64,000 nucleotides of DNA, taken from the NCBI GenBank assembly GCA_027687465.1, contig JAQCQR010000010.1, positions 1 to 64,000 on the forward strand, in the 5' to 3' direction. The number at the start of each line of letters is the position of its first letter. Positions within the stretch are counted from its first letter, which is position 1. The notes beneath the pieces are model-generated. The model did no database searches, was not told where the DNA came from, and saw only the letters and a list, made by a program, of their open reading frames with translations. The stretch is from Coriobacteriaceae bacterium AF08-21 (GTDB taxonomy: Bacteria; Actinomycetota; Coriobacteriia; Coriobacteriales; Coriobacteriaceae). This document shows positions 1-7,562 of this stretch, one piece after another. The position numbers and the translations under genes are program-made.

Positions 1-18
1 GGCGGGGCATGCCCCGCC
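1..18. terminator. GC-rich palindrome at window edge
   Basis: A perfect 18-base palindrome of GGCGGGG and its complement opens the window. It could be the terminator stem of a gene lying to the left. The T-tract that follows is weak, so the assignment is tentative. Confidence 0.35.
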
Positions 19-62
19 TCTTACACCACATCTCTGTGCGCTACCGGTCCCCCCTCTCGCGA

Positions 63-233
63 CGTGCAAAATCGCGAGTATTCTGCAAATTCCACCGTCC
101 GGATGCCCCTCAGAGACGAAAAAGCAAGAAACAGCCCCCGTTTTAGCGTCATCAGAGCCAAAACGGGGGCTGTTCCATGCTTCACCCAGCTGGTAAAAGC
201 CTTTACCTTGCTGAATACTCTCAATTTTGCACG
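63..233. repeat. Inverted-repeat element with CGTGCA/GAGTATTC ends
   Basis: Two 25-base motifs in inverted orientation (63-87 and 209-233) share the pattern CGTGCA, an A run, then GAGTATTC. Inside lies a separate perfect 15-bp inverted repeat (130-144 with 160-174) that could act as a terminator. A second element with the same terminal motif is at 42538-42740. The rest of the 411-base gene-free left edge holds the hairpin at 310-381 and no convincing ORF. Confidence 0.55.
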
Positions 234-309
234 GCGCAGGCGGGGGTACCTTTGTCCGCGGCAGGATATGGAAGCCTATCACCAACCTACCGGCAAGTTC
301 GTGTCGGCA

Positions 310-381
310 GCCCCGGCCTTTCCTTTGCCTAGCGCGACCCTCGCGAAGCGCGTGAGCGATAGGGAAAGGAAAGGCCGGGGC
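310..381. repeat. Long nested hairpin at 3' end of the aldolase gene
   Basis: A 17-bp perfect arm (310-326 with 365-381) extends through a further paired CCTA/TAGG. It encloses a small GC-rich inner hairpin (CTCGCG/CGTGAG). It lies about 30 bases past the stop codon of the minus-strand aldolase gene, so it is plausibly its terminator or 3'-UTR structure. No strong T-tract is seen. Confidence 0.55.
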
Positions 382-411
382 GAGCAGCCCGCGGCGTAGT
401 CAGTGTTCGCG

Positions 412-1116
412 TTACGGCAGAATATGGAAGCCCAGAGCGGCGATATCTTTAGCAAAACCGCGCACGGTGTCGAGCGAGACCTCGTACGGATCACGGCCGA
501 TGTTCTTACGCTTGGCCAGGATGCTGTTGGGCACCGTAATGATCTGGCAACCACAGGCTTCGGCCTGGTAAATGTTGATAAGCTCGCGCGTGGACGCCCA
601 CAAGACCTCGCAGTTGGGCTTGGCGGCAGCCTTCTTGACCGACTCCGTCATAAACGGAATGGGATCGACACCCGTGTCGGCGATACGGCCGGCAAAGAGC
701 GAGATGATGGACGGCGTCTCGGCGTCAACGGCGTCGACCATCTCGTCAACCTGCGTAGGCGTGAAGATGGTGGTGACGTTGACCTTGATGCCGTCGGCGG
801 AAAGCTTGCGGACCAGCTCGGCGGTGGACTCGCCCTTGGTGGTCACGCACGGAATTTTGACGTAGACGTTCTCGGCCCAGGTAGCGATCTCGCGGGCCTC
901 GACCTCCATGGTCTCGACGTCGTCGGCAAAGACTTCAAACGACACGGACACATCGGTGATGTGGGCCAGGACCTCCTTGGCAAACGCGCGGTAATCCGTC
1001 ACGCCGCCCTTTTTCATAAGGGACGGGTTGGTCGTGAAACCCTGAACGTTGCCGTTCTCGTACATGTCGAGCATGCCCTCGAGGTTTGCACCGTCAGCGA
1101 ACACCTTGATTGCCAT
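412..1116 (-). CDS. Transaldolase / fructose-6-phosphate aldolase family protein
   Basis: A 234-residue protein of the small transaldolase/FSA class, which cleaves or forms C-C bonds through a Schiff-base lysine in a TIM barrel in the cytoplasm. It begins MAIKVFADGANLEGM and contains GFTTNPSLMKKGG near the start, the family's hallmark loop. The presumed Schiff-base lysine is in VYVKIPC at about residue 85. A later stretch, TTIFTPTQ, matches the TNVTxxF-type strand of the family. The start at 1116 is preceded by AAAGGA at good spacing, whereas the upstream in-frame ATG at 1140 lacks a site. Length fits FSA/TalC (about 215-240). The exact substrate, transaldolase or F6P/DHA aldolase, cannot be decided from sequence alone. 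Confidence 0.88.
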   Translation of the reverse strand: MAIKVFADGANLEGMLDMYENGNVQGFTTNPSLMKKGGVTDYRAFAKEVLAHITDVSVSFEVFADDVETMEVEAREIATWAENVYVKIPCVTTKGESTAELVRKLSADGIKVNVTTIFTPTQVDEMVDAVDAETPSIISLFAGRIADTGVDPIPFMTESVKKAAAKPNCEVLWASTRELINIYQAEACGCQIITVPNSILAKRKNIGRDPYEVSLDTVRGFAKDIAALGFHILP

Positions 1117-1309
1117 CTGCCTGATTCCTTTCGTTAGCATACGGCCGATAAACTGCTAAACACTTTACCTACGTTTATCAAGGCGTGAGCTGCGGTTTTT
1201 TATCTTCTCGGCGAACGGTATAAACACCTCAGTGTTTGGATTGATAAATCGATTGAGCATGCAAAAGCAAAGAGTCGCAGTTTGAGCAAACGTCAGAAGG
1301 CGAGATTCA

Positions 1310-2137
1310 TTAGATGAGGCCAAAATGCTGCATCGCGGTGACGGTGCCGTCGTGTGCGACATCGTCGGTCACGTAGTCGGCGACCGCCTTGACCTCGGGC
1401 ATGGCGTTGCCCATGGCCACACCCGTCTCGACGGCGGCGAGCATGCCCAGGTCGTTGCCCGAATCGCCGAAGCCAAAAGTGCGCTCGTTGCCAAGGCGGC
1501 CCAGATACTCAAGCGCTCGCGCCACGCCCACGCCCTTGTCAATGCCCTTGGGGCTCAGCTCGCGATTCTGGCCGCCGGTGTTGCACAGCTCAAACTCGCA
1601 ATCGATAAAGCCGTCATCGTTGGCTACGCGAGCCAGGTCGCACGCGTTAATGCACACCTTGCCTACGCGCAGATGGCCATCGACGCGCATCTGATCAACG
1701 TCGTGCACCACGCTGGCGCCCAGCAGAAATGACCGCTCAACACCAACTGGTTCAAGTGAATAGGTGACACCGTTCGTCTCGAACAACGCCTCGCCGCCCG
1801 CTGCGGCAATGCGACGCGCAAGCTCCTCAACAATGTCCTCGTCAAAGCAGTCCTCGTGTACCACGCGGCCCTCGACCTCGAGCGCGGCCCCCGCCATGGC
1901 AACGATACCCGCCGGGTTCAGCGCGCGCAGGCCATCGGCAATCAGCCACAGGGGGCGGCCCGTGCAGATAAATGCCTTGTGCCCCGCATTGCGCAGACGA
2001 TGAAACGCCTCGATCACCGCCTGCGAAGGGCGAACCGCCGAAAAGTCCTTATCGGTCATATCGTCGGGATCAAACGACGTCAGCGTGCCGTCCACGTCAA
2101 AATAGAGCACGGCGGAATCGGGGCACGCATCAATCAT
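1310..2137 (-). CDS. Cof-type HAD family hydrolase
   Basis: A 275-residue cytoplasmic phosphatase of the HAD superfamily, Cof/class IIB. Motif I is YFDVDGTLT (about residue 11), with the nucleophile Asp and the acid Asp two residues later. Motif II is CTGR, and motif III/IV is FGFGDSGNDLGML near the C terminus, followed by GVAMGNA as in Cof proteins. Such enzymes dephosphorylate sugar phosphates or related metabolites, and the substrate here is unknown. The start at 2137 has AAAGGA upstream, while the longer reading from 2164 does not. It is divergent from the methyltransferase gene. A good TATAAT box is visible at 2180-2185 in the shared region. About 190 bases separate its stop from the aldolase start, so they need not be an operon. 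Confidence 0.9.
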   Translation of the reverse strand: MIDACPDSAVLYFDVDGTLTSFDPDDMTDKDFSAVRPSQAVIEAFHRLRNAGHKAFICTGRPLWLIADGLRALNPAGIVAMAGAALEVEGRVVHEDCFDEDIVEELARRIAAAGGEALFETNGVTYSLEPVGVERSFLLGASVVHDVDQMRVDGHLRVGKVCINACDLARVANDDGFIDCEFELCNTGGQNRELSPKGIDKGVGVARALEYLGRLGNERTFGFGDSGNDLGMLAAVETGVAMGNAMPEVKAVADYVTDDVAHDGTVTAMQHFGLI

Positions 2138-2212
2138 ATGAGTTCCTTTCGAGGATAAGGGCAAACGAAGCTTCCATCATATAATGGAGCGACGCAACCA
2201 GAGAGGTCACCC

Positions 2213-4780
2213 ATGGAATTTTACGCAAGCTGCCCCGAGGGCTTTGAGTCCGCACTCGCCGACGAGCTTAAACGGCTCGGGCTTTCGCATGTCCGCCGCC
2301 TCAAGGGCCGCGCCACGTTTGAGGGCGAGCTCGAGCAAGGCTACCGTGCATGCCTGTGGTCGCGCCTGGCCAGCCGCGTGTTTGTGGTGCTTGGGCGCTT
2401 TGAGGCGCAGGATGCCGACGAGCTGTACGACGGTATTTACGACATTGCCTGGGAAAACATCGTCCGCCCCGGCGCCACCATTGCCATCACCGCCCGCGGC
2501 GTGACCGAGCAGCTGCGCAACACGCGTTTCTCTGCCCTGCGCGCCAAGGACGCATTGTGCGACCGCCTGGCCGACACCACGGGCCGTCGCGCCGATGTCG
2601 ATGCTGCCGACCCCGATGTTCACCTGCTGCTTTCGCTGCGCCAGCGCCGCGCGAGTATAAGCCTGGACCTTTCGGGCGACCCGCTGTTCAAGCGCCTGCC
2701 GCCAGCCGCGACTCGAGCCGGCGAGGGCGCGCACGTGCTGCGCCCCGACTACGCCGCCCTGGTACTGGCGCAGGTCGGCTGGACCGCGCTGTGCGAGCGC
2801 GAGCTGACGGCCGATGACTACGAAAACGAAGCCCTGCCTACGCTGATCGACGCCTCGTGCGCCGGTGGCGGCCTGCTGCTAGAGGCCGTGAACACTCTGA
2901 CCGACCGCGCCCCGGGCGTCGTACGCGAGCGCTGGGGCTTTGAGGGCTGGCAGCTGCACGACGCTGCCCTGTGGGAGCAGCTGCGTGCCGAGGCGCGCGA
3001 GCGCGAGACGGCAGCGCGCGAACGCCAGGCGCGCATCGTGGCCGTGGACATCGACCCCGCCGCCCGCAAGACCGCTGAGCGCATGGTTAAATGTGCCGGC
3101 TACAAGCGTTTTGTCGACTTTTGCGCCGCCAAGTCCGCCACCGTGCTGGACCATGCAGGCGCTGTCGCCGGCGCCGCCGTGGTCGCGGATACGACCGAGA
3201 CACCGCTTTCGCTCATGCACGACGCCATGACGCTGGTCGGTGAGCTGCGCCGCGCGCCCGAGCTTGCCGCGGCGCCGGTCGCCGCGCTCACCCGCGACGG
3301 ATTGCTGGCCCGCGCGCTCCACGCCGAGCCCGAGCGCTCAATCGCCGTTATGCCCAACAACGAGGAGGCGACCGTCGAAGTCTGGCCTTCGCTCGACCAC
3401 GCCGCCGCAGCGTTTGAAGCTGCGACCAGTGCGGATGGCGAGGCCGAGGTTGCGAATGCCAACGACGTCAACGACAAAGCCACCGCTTCCGCCATGCCCG
3501 AACCTGCCGCCACGCTCGACCTGGGCGACGGCAAGCCGTTGCCCGTGCTCATCCCGGAGTCCGAGCAGTTCGCCAACCGCCTGCGCAAGAACGCCCGTCT
3601 GCGTCGCAAGTGGGCAAAGCGCGAGGGCGTGAGCTGCTACCGTGTCTACGATGCTGACCTGCCCGATTACTCTGCCGCCATCGATCTGTACGAGGGTTGC
3701 CCGCAGACGCCGGGCCGCTGGCTCGTCATTGCCGAATACGCCGCGCCCAAGACCATCGACCCCGCACTGGCCCAGGCCCGCATGCTCGACATCTTGGCCA
3801 TCGCGCCGCGCATCCTGGATGTTCCGGCCGAACACGTGCACGCCAAGGCCCGCATGCGTTCGCGTGGCGGCTCGCAGTACGGCAAGCAGGGCGCCGGCAA
3901 GGGCGGATCGGGCGAACGCGCCAATATCGCGCGCCGTCGCCTGCCGCTCATCGAAGAGGGCGGCCTCACCTTTGCCGTCAACTTTGACGATTACCTGGAC
4001 GTCGGCATCTTCCTGGATCACCGCGTCACCCGCAGCCTAGTGCGCGAGCACGCCAAGCAGGCGCGCCGCTTCCTCAACCTGTTTGCCTACACCGGCACTG
4101 CCACCTGCTACGCGGCCGATGGCGGCGTCGAGGAGACCGTGACGGTCGACCTCTCCAACACCTACCTGGACTGGGCCGAGCGCAACATGCGCCAGAACGG
4201 CTTTGTGGGGCCTCAGCATCATTTTGTGCGCGACGACGTGCTCGCCTGGATTCGCGACCAGCGCCAGACGCGCAACCGCTGGGACTTGATCTTTGTCGAC
4301 CCGCCCACGTTCTCGAACTCGTCCAAGATGGGCCGCCGCACCTGGGATGTCCAGCGCGACCATGTTGAGCTGTTGGCCGGCGTATCGCGCCTGCTCGCGC
4401 AGGACGGCCACGCCATCTTTAGCTGCAACCTGCGAGGCTTCCGCCCCGAAACGCGCAAGCTCGCACGCGCGGGCGTGGTGCTGGAGGACATTACGGCGCA
4501 GACCATCCCCGAGGACTTCGCACGCAACCAGAAGGTGCACCACTGCTACATCGTGCGCCGCCTGCCCATCGAGGACGCCATGGCCGAAGTCGGCTTTAGC
4601 GCCGAGGAAATTGCCGAGCGCGTCGAGGAGCTGCGCAACCCCGAAGCCCGCAAGCCTCGCGCAACGGCGCCCGCGCACGCGCAGGCAGGCGACCGGGGGC
4701 CGCGCGGCAACGGCAAGCCTGACTCCGCCGGCAAGCCCAAAAAGAAGAAGTTCTACGCCAGCAAGCCCAAGGGCAAATAA
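2213..4780 (+). CDS. rlmKL: RlmKL-type 23S rRNA methyltransferase with degenerate RlmL half
   Basis: An 855-residue homologue of bifunctional RlmKL, which makes m2G2445 and m7G2069 in 23S rRNA. The N terminus MEFYASCPEGFE and residues 40-150 form the THUMP region. Residues about 160-350 correspond to the RlmL methyltransferase, but the SAM motif reads DASCAGGG (about 213-220), and the expected NPPY catalytic motif is replaced by ADTTETPL (about 325-332). A low-complexity Ala/Glu linker follows (350-440). Residues 450-790 form the RlmK half, which looks intact: FLDHRVTR, FAYTGTA and the catalytic FVDPPTFSNSSKMG (about 694-707). A basic Lys/Gly-rich tail ends the protein. It is longer than the E. 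coli enzyme (702). The start has GAGAGG upstream. The inference is that m7G formation is retained and m2G formation is probably lost or done by another enzyme. Confidence 0.87.
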   Translation: MEFYASCPEGFESALADELKRLGLSHVRRLKGRATFEGELEQGYRACLWSRLASRVFVVLGRFEAQDADELYDGIYDIAWENIVRPGATIAITARGVTEQLRNTRFSALRAKDALCDRLADTTGRRADVDAADPDVHLLLSLRQRRASISLDLSGDPLFKRLPPAATRAGEGAHVLRPDYAALVLAQVGWTALCERELTADDYENEALPTLIDASCAGGGLLLEAVNTLTDRAPGVVRERWGFEGWQLHDAALWEQLRAEARERETAARERQARIVAVDIDPAARKTAERMVKCAGYKRFVDFCAAKSATVLDHAGAVAGAAVVADTTETPLSLMHDAMTLVGELRRAPELAAAPVAALTRDGLLARALHAEPERSIAVMPNNEEATVEVWPSLDHAAAAFEAATSADGEAEVANANDVNDKATASAMPEPAATLDLGDGKPLPVLIPESEQFANRLRKNARLRRKWAKREGVSCYRVYDADLPDYSAAIDLYEGCPQTPGRWLVIAEYAAPKTIDPALAQARMLDILAIAPRILDVPAEHVHAKARMRSRGGSQYGKQGAGKGGSGERANIARRRLPLIEEGGLTFAVNFDDYLDVGIFLDHRVTRSLVREHAKQARRFLNLFAYTGTATCYAADGGVEETVTVDLSNTYLDWAERNMRQNGFVGPQHHFVRDDVLAWIRDQRQTRNRWDLIFVDPPTFSNSSKMGRRTWDVQRDHVELLAGVSRLLAQDGHAIFSCNLRGFRPETRKLARAGVVLEDITAQTIPEDFARNQKVHHCYIVRRLPIEDAMAEVGFSAEEIAERVEELRNPEARKPRATAPAHAQAGDRGPRGNGKPDSAGKPKKKKFYASKPKGK

Positions 4781-4783
4781 CAA

Positions 4784-4850
4784 AGTTGCGGTGGAATACG
4801 GACTGTTTTGCCTGGAATTAGGCAAATTTAGACCGTATTTCACCGCAACT
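4784..4850. repeat. Nested hairpin between convergent rlmKL and kdpE
   Basis: An 18-base arm (4784-4801) pairs with 4833-4850, with one or two mismatches. An inner TTTGCCT/AGGCAAA hairpin (4806-4812 with 4820-4826) is separated by an internal loop. It sits 3 bases after the rlmKL stop and 25 bases after the regulator's stop, so it probably serves as a bidirectional 3'-end structure. Confidence 0.65.
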
Positions 4851-4874
4851 CATATTGGGATGGTGGTTGGCGAT

Positions 4875-5588
4875 CTAGCCTTGGATGACCAATCGGTAGC
4901 CGATGCCCACATGCGTCTGGATATAGCGCGGATGCGCGGCGTCGGACTCGATTTTCTTGCGCAGCGTGCCCATAAAGACGCGCAGGCTCGCCAGGTCGCT
5001 CTTGGTCGCCGTGCCCCAAATCTCGTGCAGGATAAACTGGTGCGTCAACACCTTGTCGGCGTTGTGCGCCAGCAGACACAGGAGCTTGTACTCGATCGGC
5101 GTCAGGTGCAGTTCCTCGCCATCCATCATGGCGATGCCAGCATCAAAATCGATATGCAGCTCACCGGTATCGAACGAGCCCTCGGAGGCAACGCCGCCCG
5201 TTTGCGCATACGAAAGGCGCCTGAGCGTCGTGCGAATGCGCGCGAGCAGTTCCTCGACCGAAAACGGCTTGGTCAGGTAGTCGTCGGCACCGGCATCGAG
5301 CGCGCGGATCTTGTCCGCGTCCTCGCTGCGCGCCGAGACCACGATGATCGGCATGCCCGACCACGTGCGCACCGACTCCACCACCTTGACGCCGTCCATA
5401 TCGGGCAGGCCCAGATCGAGCAGCACAATGCTCGGCGCCTGCGACGAGGCGGCGGCGATGGCAGCATGTGCGGTCTCCACGGCCATATGGCGCAAGCCGT
5501 GCGCCTCGAGCGCGGCAACGATGAGGTTGCGGACGGCGGGATCGTCCTCAACGACTAAGATGAGCGGTTTCACGGCAGAGTTCGGCAC
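4875..5588 (-). CDS. kdpE: KdpE-like OmpR-family response regulator
   Basis: A 237-residue DNA-binding response regulator. The receiver domain has the acidic pair VVEDDPAV, the phospho-acceptor LLDLGLPDMDG, the conserved VSA and KPF. A C-terminal winged helix follows (residues about 135-235), with HLTPIEYKLLCLLAHNADKVLTH and the KdpE-like ending YIQTHVGIGYRLV. The GTG start at 5588 lies 4 bases after the kinase stop and has AGGAG inside the end of the kinase gene, so translation is coupled. The longer reading frame to 5669 overlaps the kinase and is not used. The neighbours suggest a potassium or osmotic response. No kdpFABC operon is present in the window, so the target may be the adjacent kup. 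Confidence 0.88.
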   Translation of the reverse strand: MPNSAVKPLILVVEDDPAVRNLIVAALEAHGLRHMAVETAHAAIAAASSQAPSIVLLDLGLPDMDGVKVVESVRTWSGMPIIVVSARSEDADKIRALDAGADDYLTKPFSVEELLARIRTTLRRLSYAQTGGVASEGSFDTGELHIDFDAGIAMMDGEELHLTPIEYKLLCLLAHNADKVLTHQFILHEIWGTATKSDLASLRVFMGTLRKKIESDAAHPRYIQTHVGIGYRLVIQG

Positions 5589-5592
5589 AGCG

Positions 5593-7218
5593 CTACTCCT
5601 TATCAAACGAAACGTCGGCGGCGGGAAGCTCGATCGTAAAGACCGAGCCGTGCGGGTCCGCCGCGGCAACCTCTATGCTACCGCCATGCGCCAGCGCAAT
5701 GGAGCGGCAAAGCGAAAGCCCCAGGCCCACACTGCGTCGGCTATCGGCCAAACCATGGTTGGCGGTGTAGAACGACTCAAAGATACGCTCGCGGTCCTCG
5801 GGAGCAATGCCCGGGCCGTCATCGGCCACCGAGCACGCCACGCGTCCATCGCCGGCGTCAATCGAGATCACGATATGCGAGCCTGCGGGCGTGTAGGTAA
5901 TGGCATTGTTCACCAGGTTTACCACCAGCTGCACCATCAGGCGCGCATCGACATTGACGAGCGCCGGCTCATCGCTCGCCACCACCTTAAGATCGTGCTC
6001 GCGCACGGCCGGATTTACATGGCGCAGCGCCTCCTCGACGATATCGTCCATGAGCTCGAGCGTGGTCGACAGATGCATGCCGCCGCCCTCGAGTTTGGTG
6101 ATGGCGAGCAGGTTCTCGACGGTGGCGTTGAGCCACAGCGCATCCGAGCGAATGGATAGCAGCAGGCCGCGGCGCGTCTGGGCATCGAGCACCGCGGTGC
6201 CGGTCGAGCCCTGGTCGAGCAGCACGTCGGCATTACCCGAAATACTGGTAAGCGGCGTGCGCAGATCGTGCGAGATGGAGCGCAGCAGATTGGCGCGCAG
6301 CTGCTCATTTTTGGCAAGCACCGCCGCCTCCTCGCGGGCCTCCATGGCGCGAGCGCGATCGAGTGCCAGCTCGCCTTCGCTCACGATGGCATCGGCAAGT
6401 GTCCGCTCCTCGTGCGTCAGCACGTCGGGCTCGGCAACGATAGCCAGCACGCCCACCACCGAGGCGGGATCGCCCGCGCGCACCATGGTGTCGCCCGAGC
6501 GCACGGTCAGGTAGATGCCGTAGAACGCCGAGCCGCCGTAGGTGGCATCGAGCGGCGTTCCCACATAGGCGGACGCCGAGAGCCGCGGCGGCATCTGCGG
6601 CGCCAGTTCATGCACCGGCGCGACATCGCCCACGGCCGTGTATGTCGCACGCGGCAGCAGGTCATCGCCCTCGGCGTCGGCGCTGTACCACACGACAGGA
6701 CAGCCCGAAAGACGCGCCAGCTGCGTTGCCATAGCATGGACAATCTGCTGCTGATCGGCGCAGCGCTGCAGCATGCGGTTGGTCTCGAGCACCATCTGCG
6801 TGCGGCGGTCGCTGGCGGCGGCCTGCGCTAAGGCACGGCGCAGGGCAAGCGAAATCGAGCTCGACACGAGCGAGACCGCAAACATGATAAAGAACATGCC
6901 GGGATAGACGCGGTCGATAAACGACAGCGAGTAGCGCGGGTCGACAAACAGGAAGTTGTAGAGCGCCACGGCGGCAGCCGAACTCAGCAAGCAATACAGG
7001 CGGCTCCAGGTAAAGAACGCGCACAGCTGCACGGCGAACACATAGACGATCATGATGCTCGGCGCGAGACCCGGATGGTCGAGCAGCGCGCCCACAATCG
7101 TCGCCGCGACCAGCAGCCCCGCCGACACGCAGGCGTCATACAGAGGGCTGCGACGCGTCAACGTCGTGCGCCGCCACCAAAAGTTCTCGGCCATATCGCC
7201 GTCCGTACGGACGTCCAT
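5593..7218 (-). CDS. KdpD-like sensor histidine kinase lacking the N-terminal KdpD domain
   Basis: A 541-residue membrane histidine kinase. Residues about 28-135 hold four transmembrane segments of the DUF4118 type found in KdpD (including VALYNFLFVDPRYS). A GAF-like region follows (about 160-290). The kinase core has the H-box SISHDLRTPLTSI, the N-box LVVNLVNNAITYTP, VADDGPGIAP and GLGLSLC. E. coli KdpD is about 890 residues and begins with a KdpD/USP signalling region, which is absent here. It is co-transcribed with the downstream regulator. It probably senses K+ or osmotic state and phosphorylates the regulator. The start at 7218 was chosen as the longest credible one, and an internal ATG at 7194 is an alternative. 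Confidence 0.85.
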   Translation of the reverse strand: MDVRTDGDMAENFWWRRTTLTRRSPLYDACVSAGLLVAATIVGALLDHPGLAPSIMIVYVFAVQLCAFFTWSRLYCLLSSAAAVALYNFLFVDPRYSLSFIDRVYPGMFFIMFAVSLVSSSISLALRRALAQAAASDRRTQMVLETNRMLQRCADQQQIVHAMATQLARLSGCPVVWYSADAEGDDLLPRATYTAVGDVAPVHELAPQMPPRLSASAYVGTPLDATYGGSAFYGIYLTVRSGDTMVRAGDPASVVGVLAIVAEPDVLTHEERTLADAIVSEGELALDRARAMEAREEAAVLAKNEQLRANLLRSISHDLRTPLTSISGNADVLLDQGSTGTAVLDAQTRRGLLLSIRSDALWLNATVENLLAITKLEGGGMHLSTTLELMDDIVEEALRHVNPAVREHDLKVVASDEPALVNVDARLMVQLVVNLVNNAITYTPAGSHIVISIDAGDGRVACSVADDGPGIAPEDRERIFESFYTANHGLADSRRSVGLGLSLCRSIALAHGGSIEVAAADPHGSVFTIELPAADVSFDKE

Positions 7219-7246
7219 CAGCGCCCTGCCCCTCTCTCAAAAACAA

Positions 7247-7284
7247 AAACCACCACAAAGGGGACAGGCACCTTTGTGGTGGTT
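7247..7284. repeat. REP-like palindrome, GGGGACAGGCACC family
   Basis: An inverted repeat of ACCACCACAAAGG and CCTTTGTGGTGGT around GGGACAGGCA, followed by a partial extra arm. The same sequence recurs at 57951-58005 and, inverted, at 58107-58144. It lies just upstream of the kinase gene. Such palindromes are typical of REP elements mobilised by RAYT transposases, although none is encoded here. Confidence 0.7.
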
Positions 7285-7331
7285 TCCCCTTGTGGTGGTT
7301 CCAAGTGTATAGCCTTTACAGCCTGCGGTCG

Positions 7332-7502
7332 TTAGACAAACAGCACGTGCGCGAGCAGGGCGCACACGCACACCGCTCCAAATACCAATGCCACGATCGA
7401 AATCACGCGATCGACCATGTCCATGTTGGCCCGATTCGTAAAGAACCGATCTTCGGCGGCGTCGACGCGCGCCTCACGAACGTCAAGTGTCCTTGCATCC
7501 AT
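7332..7502 (-). CDS. Small single-pass membrane protein between kup and the kinase
   Basis: A 56-residue protein beginning MDARTLDVREARVDAAEDR, with a charged N-terminal half and one hydrophobic segment (about residues 33-54, VISIVALVFGAVCVCALLAHV). The start at 7502 is supported by GGGGAGG five bases upstream. The longer frame start at 7532 is weaker. It lies 60 bases downstream of the kup stop on the same strand and ahead of the kinase gene, so it probably belongs to the same transcript. Function is unknown. Position and topology suggest a small partner of Kup or of the sensor kinase, comparable in idea to KdpF, but no similarity to KdpF is claimed. Confidence 0.6.
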   Translation of the reverse strand: MDARTLDVREARVDAAEDRFFTNRANMDMVDRVISIVALVFGAVCVCALLAHVLFV

Positions 7503-7562
7503 GTTTACCTCCCCGGCTTTAGTTTTGCTCATCGATAACCAACTCCGTGTAGTCTCCGTCGG

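Noticed and set aside
403..1137. A 244-codon plus-strand ORF opposite the aldolase gene
   Set aside because: It is the antisense shadow of a gene with clear motifs and a good ribosome site. Its translation is Gly/Asp/Arg/His-rich with no recognisable domain.
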